DNA of 64,000 nt from Scopulibacillus darangshiensis (GTDB lineage: Bacteria > Bacillota > Bacilli > Bacillales > Sporolactobacillaceae): assembly GCF_004341035.1 (NCBI RefSeq), contig NZ_SLXK01000006.1, forward strand, positions 62,001-126,000. Reading direction: 5' to 3'. The position numbers were made by a program, and so were the translations under genes. Below are positions 1-6,465 of this stretch, piece by piece (within the stretch, counting starts at the first letter, position 1; every line of letters starts with the position of its first letter). The notes under the pieces were generated by a model. It was not told where the DNA came from and did not search any database. It was given only the letters and a program-made list of their open reading frames with translations.

Positions 1-17
1 ATTGATTAATAGATTTT

Positions 18-599
18 TTATCTTTCTTCACCAGCAGTTTGCGTTGCATCAAAAGTCCACTTAAGATTGACCTTATCGCCTTGGAATTCATTTTGGTCCT
101 TATCATTGTCAACAAACTCAAATTCAACGTACATTTTATTCATTTTACCGGCCTTTAGCTTTCCGCCGCTGCCGTCTATGATGTTCTTTTGTATGACATC
201 AAGCGGCTTGCTTTTTAGCTCCGCTAATGTCGCTGAGTACACAATGCCTTGGTTATTAGTATCATTAACCAAAAAGTTAACCATGATATGCTTGCCAAAA
301 TCATCTTTGTTATTACCTTTAGCATCAGTGACTGTATAGTCTGTATTTAAAGTGATGTCCCCGATATCAAGTGAACCATTGTTCTTAAGCTTGAACTCCC
401 GATACATTGTATCCCCAGGTTTGATGTTATCCACATTGATAATCTTGGTTGGATTTGTGGTCAGATCCAAAGTCCCCGCCGCAAACGTGTTATTCGTTAC
501 TTCCTGATCGCTAAAATAAGCATAAGTTCCGCCGCCCACCAAAGATAAACCAAGTGCTGCTGAAGCAATTCCCATACCCAATTTCTTTTTAAGACCCAT
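18..599 (-). CDS. tasA: TasA/CalY-family amyloid matrix protein
   Basis: This is a secreted biofilm fibre protein of the TasA/camelysin family, expected outside the cell as the main amyloid-like matrix component. The N terminus has a Lys-rich start, a hydrophobic stretch and a TYAYFSD cleavage region, which is the signature of SipW-processed precursors. The mature part is a beta-rich domain ending in KWTFDATQ. At 193 residues it is shorter than B. subtilis TasA (about 261) and closer in size to camelysin CalY. I chose the ATG at 599 over one three codons upstream because AAAGGA lies at a proper distance. It is the last gene of tapA-sipW-tasA, and the adjacent dedicated peptidase supports the call. 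TasA versus CalY cannot be decided from sequence alone. Confidence 0.9.
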   Translation of the reverse strand: MGLKKKLGMGIASAALGLSLVGGGTYAYFSDQEVTNNTFAAGTLDLTTNPTKIINVDNIKPGDTMYREFKLKNNGSLDIGDITLNTDYTVTDAKGNNKDDFGKHIMVNFLVNDTNNQGIVYSATLAELKSKPLDVIQKNIIDGSGGKLKAGKMNKMYVEFEFVDNDKDQNEFQGDKVNLKWTFDATQTAGEER

Positions 600-655
600 T
601 ATAAGCATCCTTTCATTTACCTATTTCCCAATAGATATGTACAATTTATTTTGAA

Positions 656-682
656 CCCGGGGATGGGCATGCCCTTTCCGGG
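656..682 (-). other. stem-loop between sipW and tasA
   Basis: A nested inverted repeat lies in the 91-bp gap between sipW and tasA: outer arms CCCGG/CCGGG and inner arms GGGC/GCCC. No U-run follows on the minus strand, so it looks more like an mRNA processing or stability element that could let tasA be expressed at a different level from sipW than a true terminator. This role is inferred. Confidence 0.45.
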
Positions 683-690
683 AATCAAGC

Positions 691-1266
691 TTATTGACTT
701 ACTGTTGACGTATCCTTTTCCTTTGGATCCTCTAAATCTTTTATAGCCCTCCAAATCGTGATAACTGAGTAGATGATTAATAGAATCCCTGGAAGAACTA
801 GAAGAATCGCTGTCCCCTCTTTTGATTGGGCATAATTCATAAAATAACCGACGTAGGGAATGGTGAACCCGGTATATACCGCCATGACATTTTTTGCTAG
901 TACAGGCTCTCTATCAGCTTCCTCATTGTTGTCACCCTTAGTAATATATTGCGTGTGACTACCCGTTCCTTTCACCTCATGGATGCGGTGAGTGACGACC
1001 GTATGTTGATCCTTCAAAAAAGTAATGACTTTACCCTTCTTGAGGTTGGTTTTATTTTCGATCGGTTTTACTGCAATGATCGATCCGGTTAGAAAAGTAG
1101 GTTCCATTGAGCCGGATAACACCGACTTCAACTGATAACCAAAAAAGTTCGGTTCACCGCCTGATGCCTTTGATGAAATGACGACAAACCCCATAAAAAG
1201 TAATGTTATAAACAAAATTGTCGTCACGAATCTGCTGACCCATTTTTTGAATGTGTGAAATGTCAT
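691..1266 (-). CDS. sipW: ER-type signal peptidase I SipW
   Basis: A membrane-bound signal peptidase of the ER/archaeal type (Ser-His-Asp rather than Ser-Lys), dedicated to TapA and TasA precursors. A membrane segment covers roughly residues 12-31. The catalytic Ser53 is in SGSMEPT, His93 in VVTHR and Asp112 in KGDNN. A second hydrophobic segment near 152-172 is followed by a charged tail, so both ends probably face the cytoplasm. Its 191 residues match the usual size of SipW. GGGAGGATAAC precedes the ATG. It lies 32 bp downstream of tapA and 91 bp upstream of tasA in the canonical operon order, which makes the assignment strong. Confidence 0.95.
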   Translation of the reverse strand: MTFHTFKKWVSRFVTTILFITLLFMGFVVISSKASGGEPNFFGYQLKSVLSGSMEPTFLTGSIIAVKPIENKTNLKKGKVITFLKDQHTVVTHRIHEVKGTGSHTQYITKGDNNEEADREPVLAKNVMAVYTGFTIPYVGYFMNYAQSKEGTAILLVLPGILLIIYSVITIWRAIKDLEDPKEKDTSTVSQ

Positions 1267-1298
1267 GTTATCCTCCCGTTATGTGTTTAACTTTCCCT

Positions 1299-2141
1299 TT
1301 ACTTTTTCGTTGTATCCTGCTGAATAGACTGATTATCGTCTTGTTTCACTTCTCCTTCTGGTGCTTTGGATTGTTCCTCTTTATTCAGCTTCTTAACTTC
1401 CTGATTCTTATCACCAGAACCATCTTTACTCTCCGTCACTTGTTTTTCGTCACTGCTTTTTTCCGCAGTCTGTGTCTTGTCAGGAGCAGACCTTGATTTA
1501 TTGGATTCTGATTTAACATTGTTCTCCGCTGCTTTCGCCTTTTTACTATCATTAGATTTCGCTTCTTCTTGCTGCTTACCCGACTTTTCCTTCTCAGTTT
1601 CCGCCGGTGCCTTGCAAGATATCGTTATGGCTTCACTCCACAGCTCACCCTTGCCAGGATGATCTGGGCGTTGGTATGCTTTAAACATATAGTTACCAGA
1701 CTTTTCCGGTTTGTAAGTCAGCGTGTGTTTTCCCCCTGATTGCAATGCTGGAATTTGCCCGGACGCTAAGTTTGAGCCATTTTTAGGATTTCCTTTCGAA
1801 ATCCAGTAAACCTCATATTTTACCGGCCCTTTCATCGCCTTTGCATCTTTACCGTTTTGGATGATGGCAGCGAGTTCATCACATGTTCCTTTTTGGCTGA
1901 TAAATTTAAGGGAGCTCTTATCCCATTTATCATCCTCACCCGTGTCCCATGACCCAACAGGGATCGTCATCGCAACCTTTTCTGAATCATTGAAATAGGC
2001 GTTTGTAGGTGATGTTAACGTCATCCCGCCGACGACCATCCCTAGGAAAATCAGTCCAATTTGCATAGACAATATGTAAGCCCAGTGTTGCTTTCTATAC
2101 CTTCTTAGTCTAGTCAGCCTAATGATGACTCCTCCCCCCAT
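1299..2141 (-). CDS. tapA: TapA, amyloid fibre anchoring and assembly protein
   Basis: First gene of the matrix operon. TapA is an accessory exported protein that nucleates and anchors TasA fibres on the cell surface. A basic N terminus is followed by a hydrophobic signal segment (about 20-42) and the SipW-type processing region PTNAYFNDSE. The folded part has WDKSSLKF and FKAYQRPDHPG, matching TapA family landmarks, with a Cys near residue 88 and another at the end of the domain. From about residue 180 to the end it is a low-complexity Lys/Glu/Ser/Asn tail, as in TapA. The start is doubtful: the ATG at 2141 lies just upstream of the strong Shine-Dalgarno-like run GGGGGGAGGAG, so translation may begin a few codons later, perhaps at an ATT. 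Confidence 0.88.
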   Translation of the reverse strand: MGGGVIIRLTRLRRYRKQHWAYILSMQIGLIFLGMVVGGMTLTSPTNAYFNDSEKVAMTIPVGSWDTGEDDKWDKSSLKFISQKGTCDELAAIIQNGKDAKAMKGPVKYEVYWISKGNPKNGSNLASGQIPALQSGGKHTLTYKPEKSGNYMFKAYQRPDHPGKGELWSEAITISCKAPAETEKEKSGKQQEEAKSNDSKKAKAAENNVKSESNKSRSAPDKTQTAEKSSDEKQVTESKDGSGDKNQEVKKLNKEEQSKAPEGEVKQDDNQSIQQDTTKK

Positions 2142-2158
2142 GGGAAACTATGACGATC

Positions 2159-2174
2159 GTTCGTTATAAAGAAC
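2159..2174. promoter_or_regulatory. SinR-type operator 1
   Basis: The 16-bp inverted repeat GTTCGTTATAAAGAAC has two 7-bp arms separated by 2 bp. That is the geometry of two SinR half-sites (family consensus GTTCTYT). The right arm read on the minus strand is a perfect GTTCTTT. It lies 18 bp upstream of the annotated tapA start, so bound protein would block transcription elongation or initiation close to the gene. Confidence 0.6.
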
Positions 2175-2217
2175 AATCAAGTAAAAAAAATAGTCATAAA
2201 TAACTACCCATAATGGT

Positions 2218-2233
2218 GTTCTTTTTACCGAAC
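2218..2233. promoter_or_regulatory. SinR-type operator 2
   Basis: GTTCTTTTTACCGAAC repeats the 7-2-7 architecture of the neighbouring sites, with a perfect GTTCTTT left arm and a GTTCGGT right arm on the other strand. It lies between operator 1 and the likely tapA promoter. Confidence 0.55.
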
Positions 2234-2282
2234 GTTTATATTGCTAGTATAAAAGCTTCATCGTAAAATAAAAAATTCCATA

Positions 2283-2312
2283 TTTATACGTTTTGTTCGT
2301 TTTAACGAACAA
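2283..2312 (-). promoter_or_regulatory. probable tapA operon promoter with SinR-type operator 3
   Basis: On the minus strand TTGTTC is followed after 18 bp by TATAAA, a plausible sigma-A promoter for tapA-sipW-tasA. Its spacer and -35 coincide with the perfect inverted repeat GTTCGTTTTAACGAAC (2295-2310), itself the core of a longer 28-bp palindrome (2289-2316). Occupation of this site would directly block RNA polymerase, as expected for SinR repression of matrix genes. Promoter assignment is by sequence only. Confidence 0.55.
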
Positions 2313-2401
2313 AACGTGCGCTTTCCTTTAAATTTCTCGATTTTCCTTACATTATCAAATTTTTCTAAAGAATTTTCGTCTTTGGATCAAACTTTTGTTG
2401 T

Positions 2402-2417
2402 GTTTTATATAAAGAAC
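2402..2417. promoter_or_regulatory. SinR-type operator 4 (degenerate)
   Basis: GTTTTATATAAAGAAC keeps one perfect GTTCTTT half-site on the minus strand and the 7-2-7 spacing, with a weak left arm. It lies 60 bp upstream of the likely sinR -10 element and could serve autoregulation of sinR. Confidence 0.45.
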
Positions 2418-2476
2418 AGCCATCCAATTAATTACATGTATCTTTAATATATATATTAAAATTCCTCCATCCAATG

Positions 2477-2482
2477 TATAAT
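2477..2482 (+). promoter_or_regulatory. likely sinR -10 element
   Basis: TATAAT lies 60 bp upstream of the sinR start codon, with an A/T-rich but poor -35 match (ATTAAA at 17 bp). The 2142-2541 interval holds no gene; its content is this promoter, the tapA promoter and four SinR-type operators. Confidence 0.5.
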
Positions 2483-2541
2483 AAACAAGACAAAAGATGA
2501 TCGACCACAAGCTTTCATCTCAACATCAGAGGTGGTTCAAC

Positions 2542-2880
2542 ATGCTGGGCAGTTATATAAAAGAGCTAAGAATACAAAAGAATTTATCATTAACAGAACT
2601 GGCTGAGCGGGCCGGTGTTTCTAAATCATATCTGAGCACTATTGAACGAGATCTTCAGAAAAACCCCTCAATACAATTCTTAGAAAAAATCGCCTCTGTA
2701 CTTGACACCACTGTTGAATCAATAGTCCAGAGCGAACCTTCTATGTCAAAGGACCAAGAGTTACCTAACCTTGATAACGAATGGATATCAATTGTAAAAG
2801 AAGCGATGGAATCTGGAATTGATAAGAAGGATTTTAAAGAATTTCTTGACTATCAAAGATGGCGCCGAAATAAAGAATAA
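2542..2880 (+). CDS. sinR: SinR, master repressor of biofilm matrix genes
   Basis: A DNA-binding repressor of matrix operons that is antagonised by SinI. Residues 1-65 form an XRE-type helix-turn-helix (MLGSYIKELR, LAERAGVSKSYLSTIER, NPSIQFLEKIASVLD). The C-terminal part contains the SinR/SinI interaction domain (LDNEWISIVKEAMESGI then FKEFLDYQRWRR). At 112 residues it matches B. subtilis SinR (111). I chose the ATG at 2542, not an upstream one at 2497, because AGAGGTGG precedes it at good spacing and the N terminus then aligns with the family. It is the only plus-strand gene in the window, divergent from tapA and convergent with sinI. Confidence 0.95.
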   Translation: MLGSYIKELRIQKNLSLTELAERAGVSKSYLSTIERDLQKNPSIQFLEKIASVLDTTVESIVQSEPSMSKDQELPNLDNEWISIVKEAMESGIDKKDFKEFLDYQRWRRNKE

Positions 2881-2889
2881 ACGTCTTAA

Positions 2890-2922
2890 CCAATCATCCG
2901 CTTATTGATGATTGGTTATTTT
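2890..2922 (+). terminator. sinR intrinsic terminator
   Basis: Arms CCAATCATC (2890-2898) and GATGATTGG (2907-2915) form a 9-bp stem, followed by TTATTTTTT. It lies directly after the sinR stop codon and overlaps the last codons of sinI on the opposite strand, so one piece of DNA serves as terminator and as coding sequence. Confidence 0.85.
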
Positions 2923-3016
2923 TTATGTAAGCCATAACTTCCCCTTTAGATAAACCCAAGCTCTTAGCAAGTAAAATTAATTCAATCCATTCAGTGTCCA
3001 ATCTTTCTTTAAGCAT
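2894..3016 (-). CDS. sinI: SinI, SinR antagonist (40-residue protein)
   Basis: A short gene that conventional length cut-offs miss. It encodes 40 residues beginning MLKERLDTEWIELILLAK and continuing with SLGLSKGEVMAYI, which matches the SinI/SinR dimerisation module (B. subtilis SinI has LDQEWVELM at the same place; SinR here has LDNEWISIV). SinI binds SinR through this two-helix segment and removes it from DNA. A near-perfect ribosome binding site, GAGGAGGAAGTTTA, precedes the ATG. At 40 residues it is shorter than the 57-residue B. subtilis protein and ends right after the interaction helices. It is tail-to-tail with sinR (13-bp gap) rather than upstream in one operon. Expression is inferred from the ribosome binding site and conserved motif only. 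Confidence 0.88.
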   Translation of the reverse strand: MLKERLDTEWIELILLAKSLGLSKGEVMAYIKNNQSSISG

Positions 3017-3035
3017 TAAACTTCCTCCTCTAAAT

Positions 3036-3075
3036 TTAAAAACCAGCCCTAAGACAATCATCTTTAGGGCTGGTT
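3036..3075 (-). terminator. terminator-like hairpin in the sinI leader
   Basis: A perfect 12-bp inverted repeat (AACCAGCCCTAA at 3041-3052 with TTAGGGCTGGTT at 3064-3075) has an 11-nt loop and, on the minus strand, runs into TTTAAATTT. It ends about 13 nt before the sinI ribosome binding site. It either insulates sinI from upstream transcription or acts as an attenuator. The interval 3076-3259 up to the glnA terminator is AT-rich and shows no convincing gene. Confidence 0.65.
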
Positions 3076-3259
3076 CACTATTAGTAAAACCAGCTTTTCC
3101 AATTATTATAAATTAATAGCGCGTATGATCTTGTCACAATCTGTTTGCTAATTACAACTTTTATTCGACGATTTCTTCTATAAATTTCTCGTAATCAACA
3201 ATATTCCTTATACTAATCTTAATACCTTACCGTTTTTTAAGTATACTTGGCTAAATAAC

Positions 3260-3289
3260 AAAAAACCCCGACACCGATAGTGTCAGGGG
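3260..3289 (-). terminator. glnA intrinsic terminator
   Basis: Stem CCCCGACAC/GTGTCAGGGG with one bulged base, followed on the minus strand by a run of five or six T, immediately downstream of the glnA stop codon. Confidence 0.85.
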
Positions 3290-3298
3290 CTTCAAGTC

Positions 3299-4633
3299 TT
3301 AATACAGGCTCATATATTGTTCGCGTTCCCAAGGATGGACTTGCGTGCGGAACATATCCCATTCGATCTCTTTGGCTTCAACAAAGTGCTCTAGGGCATG
3401 GGCGCCAATCGCTTTGGTCATAACCTCGTCTTTCTTCAAGACCTCAAGCGCCTCTTTCAATGTTGCCGGCAGATCCATGATGCCTTCTTCTTCTCTTTCT
3501 TCTTTATTCATGACGTAAATATTCCGATCAGTTGGTGCCGGCGGTGTCATATTATTTTTGACCCCGTCAAGACCGGCTGCAAGCATCGCAGCCATCGCAA
3601 GATAAGGATTTGCGGATGGATCGGCGCTTCTAACCTCAATACGTGTGCTGATGCCACGTGATGCAGGAATCCGCACCAGCGGACTGCGGTTTCTCATTGA
3701 CCATGCCACATAGCTTGGCGCTTCATAGCCTGGGACCAAGCGTTTATAAGAATTGACCGTCGGATTGGTAATGGCGGTAAATGAGCGGGCATGTTTAATA
3801 ATGCCGGCGATAAATTGCATAGTAGTTTGACTCAAACCATTTTCATTGGATTCGTCATAAAATGCGTTGTTATTATCTTTAAAGAGTGACATGTTGGCAT
3901 GCATACCGGATCCATTGACACCAAACAGCGGCTTCGGCATAAATGTTGCATGCAAGCCATGCTTTCTCGCAATGGTTTTAACAACCAGCTTGAATGTTTG
4001 GATATTATCGCAAGTCGTTACCGCATCTGCGTATTTAAAATCGATCTCATGTTGCCCTGGTGCCACTTCGTGGTGGGAGGCCTCAATTTCAAAGCCCATA
4101 TCTTCAAGCTCAAGCACAATATCACGGCGGCAGTTTTCACCAAGATCAGTCGGTGCAAGGTCAAAATATCCGCCTTTATCATTTAATTCAAGCGTTGGTT
4201 CACCTTTTTCGTCCATTTTGAACAGGAAGAATTCCGGTTCCGGACCAATGTTAAAGTGCGAAAAGCCTAACGCTTCCATTTCTTTTAATTGCTTCTTTAA
4301 AATAGCACGAGGGTCACCTTCAAAAGGCGTTCCGTCAGGATTATAAATGTCACAAATCAGACGGGCAACTTTGCCTTTTTCAGACGTCCATGGGAAGACA
4401 ACCCACGTATCAAGATCTGGATACAAATACATATCCGATTCTTCGATACGGACAAACCCTTCAATGGAGGAGCCATCGAACATCATTTTATTGTCCAGAG
4501 CTTTTGTTAGTTGATCAACAGGTATCTCGACGTTTTTGATAATTCCAAGTAGATCGGTAAATTGCAAACGGATAAACCTGACATTTTCTTCATCCGCCAT
4601 TCCCATAATATCTTCTCTAGTATACTTTCCCAT
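3299..4633 (-). CDS. glnA: Glutamine synthetase, type I-alpha
   Basis: Catalyses ATP-dependent amidation of glutamate to glutamine; cytoplasmic dodecamer. The GS signature FDGSS lies at 52-56, the ATP/glutamate site [10 protein letters not shown] near 245, and NRSPLVRIP and [13 protein letters not shown] follow in the catalytic barrel. The length of 444 residues, without the adenylylation insert, is the type I-alpha form of low-GC Gram-positives. Arg62 (FVRIEESDM) is the residue known in this class for glutamine feedback inhibition, so the enzyme is probably feedback-controlled and acts as chaperone and co-regulator for GlnR. It is 37 bp downstream of glnR in the classic glnRA operon. Confidence 0.98.
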   Translation of the reverse strand: MGKYTREDIMGMADEENVRFIRLQFTDLLGIIKNVEIPVDQLTKALDNKMMFDGSSIEGFVRIEESDMYLYPDLDTWVVFPWTSEKGKVARLICDIYNPDGTPFEGDPRAILKKQLKEMEALGFSHFNIGPEPEFFLFKMDEKGEPTLELNDKGGYFDLAPTDLGENCRRDIVLELEDMGFEIEASHHEVAPGQHEIDFKYADAVTTCDNIQTFKLVVKTIARKHGLHATFMPKPLFGVNGSGMHANMSLFKDNNNAFYDESNENGLSQTTMQFIAGIIKHARSFTAITNPTVNSYKRLVPGYEAPSYVAWSMRNRSPLVRIPASRGISTRIEVRSADPSANPYLAMAAMLAAGLDGVKNNMTPPAPTDRNIYVMNKEEREEEGIMDLPATLKEALEVLKKDEVMTKAIGAHALEHFVEAKEIEWDMFRTQVHPWEREQYMSLY

Positions 4634-4670
4634 AGCTTAGTGTGATCCTCCTCAAAATTTTTTGTGCTAA

Positions 4671-5069
4671 TTAATGAAAAAATCGTGATAGCTCGCCTTG
4701 GATAAGGGAAGCCTTGCCGTGCCTGCCCGCCTGAATCAATTCCGATTTTAAATATTTCATCACATCGGCATTGGACATCTCGGGTTTTTTTGCAACTTTC
4801 TCCACGGGTGGTTGCATAGCTTCGATCGTTTTCATACCTAAGACATGCTTAATGCCGGCTAAATTAACGCCTTTATCCAGCAAAGACTTAATCTCAAGCA
4901 ACTGTTCCACATCATTGAAAGAAAACACACGGCGGTTGCCTTCAGTTCTCTCAGGCTGCACGAGATGATGTTCTTCATAATAGCGAATTTGCCGGGCGGT
5001 CAAACCTGTCAGCTTTTGAACGATACTCATCGAAAATAACGGCATTGTTCTGCGAATCTGATCATCCAC
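4671..5069 (-). CDS. glnR: GlnR, MerR-family nitrogen repressor
   Basis: Repressor of glnRA and other nitrogen genes when glutamine is in excess; activated by feedback-inhibited glutamine synthetase. The winged helix (LTGLTARQIRYYEEH, EGNRRVFSFNDVEQLLEI) occupies about residues 15-70. The tail ends ELSRFFH, the C-terminal autoinhibitory plug typical of GlnR. I chose the GTG at 5069: AAAGGGGG lies 8 nt upstream and the protein then begins MDDQIRRTMPLF, matching the family; a GTG two codons earlier is too close to that site. The operon is preceded by a strong promoter overlapped by GlnR boxes, which implies autorepression. Confidence 0.96.
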   Translation of the reverse strand: MDDQIRRTMPLFSMSIVQKLTGLTARQIRYYEEHHLVQPERTEGNRRVFSFNDVEQLLEIKSLLDKGVNLAGIKHVLGMKTIEAMQPPVEKVAKKPEMSNADVMKYLKSELIQAGRHGKASLIQGELSRFFH

Positions 5070-5095
5070 CGTCACAACCCCCTTTCACAATTATT

Positions 5096-5124
5096 ATTAT
5101 ACTTAATGTTATTGTAGGTGTCAA
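5096..5124 (-). promoter_or_regulatory. glnRA sigma-A promoter
   Basis: On the minus strand TTGACA (5119-5124) is separated by exactly 17 bp from TATAAT (5096-5101), a perfect consensus promoter upstream of glnR. The -35 is embedded in the second GlnR-like box. Confidence 0.9.
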
Positions 5125-5145
5125 GAGATGTTAGGTTTTCTAACA
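5107..5145. promoter_or_regulatory. two GlnR/TnrA boxes
   Basis: TGTTAGGTTTTCTAACA at 5129-5145 is a perfect match to TGTNA-N7-TNACA, directly upstream of the -35. A second copy at 5107-5123 (TGTTATTGTAGGTGTCA) has one mismatch and overlaps the -35. This two-operator arrangement matches the autoregulated glnRA promoter of Bacillus. Confidence 0.88.
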
Positions 5146-5152
5146 TAAAAAT

Positions 5153-5184
5153 AAACGGACAGAAACATTATATTGTTCCTGTCC
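5153..5184 (-). terminator. ynbB intrinsic terminator
   Basis: GGACAGAAACA (5157-5167) pairs with TGTTCCTGTCC (5174-5184), followed on the minus strand by GTTTATTTTT; located 14 bp after the ynbB stop. Confidence 0.75.
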
Positions 5185-5197
5185 ATTCTGCCATTTT

Positions 5198-6457
5198 CTA
5201 ATGCCATTCTTTATCCATAAGTTCATCAACTGCGATTAATATTGCTGCCTTGACATGTTCGAAGGTCAGTCCGCCTTGGACAAAAGCTGTATAAGGGGGC
5301 CGTAACGGACCATCGGCTGACAGTTCCAGGCTTCCTCCCTGAACGAATGTCCCTGCAGCCATAATGACATCACTTTCATAGCCAGGCATAGGACTTGGGT
5401 AAGGGGTCACATGCGAATTAATCGGCGAAGCCTTTTGAATAGCCTGGCAAAATGTGACCATTTTATCCGGGTCATTAAATGTGACTGACTGAATCAAGTC
5501 TGTTCGGTGTGCATCCCAATTCGGAGTGGTTTTCATGCCGAGCTTGTCCATTAAAGCTGCGGTGAAAACAGCACCCTTAAGCGCCTGCGCTGTGGTATGC
5601 GGCGCCAGGAAAAAGCCTTGATACATATCTGTCAAGCTGCCTGCGGTCGGTCCAACCTCTCTTCCCAAACCGGGAGCTGTAAGCCGTTCGGCACAACGGT
5701 CAACCAAATCTTCTTTGCCGACGATATATCCACCTGATTTAACAAGGCCGCCGCCTGGATTTTTAATTAATGAGCCCGCCATTAAATCCGCTCCAGCGTG
5801 GCATGGCTCTCTCTCTTCCACAAATTCACCATAACAATTATCTACAAAGATGGTAACTTCGGGATATTGCGTTTTAATCCGTTTAATCGTTTTTTCGATG
5901 TCATTAACGGAAAAGGAAGGGCGGGTGTCGTAACCGCATGAGCGCTGGATTGCAATAAGACGGGTATGGGATCCAACAGAAGCCAAAACCTGTTCGACAT
6001 CGATCTGACCATCTTTTAACGGGATAATGCTGCAGCCGATGCCAAAAGATTTCAAAGAACTGATTGATTCACCGGATAAACCAATAACACCTCCTAAAGT
6101 ATCATAAGGTCGCCCGGTAATATATAATAATTCATCTCCAGGTCTTAAAACCCCAAATAAAGCCGTGCTGATTGCATGTGTCCCAGATATGAGCTGCGGC
6201 CTTACAAGGCCCGCCTCCCCGCCAAATACATCAGCATAGACCGCTTCAATTCCTTCCCGGCCAAAATCATCATACCCATAACCCGTTGTGCCATGAAAGT
6301 GAGTATCACTGATACGGTGTTCCTGGAAGCTTTTCAATACGCTATACTGATTTGCCTCAGCTATTTTTTCAATGTGTTCGAACCTTTGCTTTATCTGTTC
6401 TTTAACTTGTGTAACAACCGTCTTGAGACGGCCGCCGTGCTTCAACTGGTTATACAT
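5198..6457 (-). CDS. ynbB: YnbB-type PLP-dependent Cys/Met-metabolism family enzyme
   Basis: A fold-type I pyridoxal-phosphate enzyme of the family annotated as aluminium-resistance protein or methionine gamma-lyase-like. Visible elements are the phosphate-binding region ISGTHAISTALFG (90-102), the Asp of VTIFVDNCYGE (near 206) and the probable Schiff-base Lys232 in GSLIKNPGGG. Its 419 residues are full length. The physiological substrate is not established from sequence, and the aluminium label rests on weak historical evidence. It lies 8 bp downstream of hflX, with its ribosome binding site (GCGAGGAG) overlapping the hflX stop, so the two are probably cotranscribed, as in the Bacillus hflX-ynbB-glnRA order. 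Confidence 0.88.
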   Translation of the reverse strand: MYNQLKHGGRLKTVVTQVKEQIKQRFEHIEKIAEANQYSVLKSFQEHRISDTHFHGTTGYGYDDFGREGIEAVYADVFGGEAGLVRPQLISGTHAISTALFGVLRPGDELLYITGRPYDTLGGVIGLSGESISSLKSFGIGCSIIPLKDGQIDVEQVLASVGSHTRLIAIQRSCGYDTRPSFSVNDIEKTIKRIKTQYPEVTIFVDNCYGEFVEEREPCHAGADLMAGSLIKNPGGGLVKSGGYIVGKEDLVDRCAERLTAPGLGREVGPTAGSLTDMYQGFFLAPHTTAQALKGAVFTAALMDKLGMKTTPNWDAHRTDLIQSVTFNDPDKMVTFCQAIQKASPINSHVTPYPSPMPGYESDVIMAAGTFVQGGSLELSADGPLRPPYTAFVQGGLTFEHVKAAILIAVDELMDKEWH

Positions 6458-6465
6458 ATCTGTGC

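Noticed and set aside
3161-3226. Short minus-strand frame ending KFIEEIVE upstream of sinI
   Set aside because: About 20 codons with no start codon or ribosome binding site; could be a remnant but cannot be supported.
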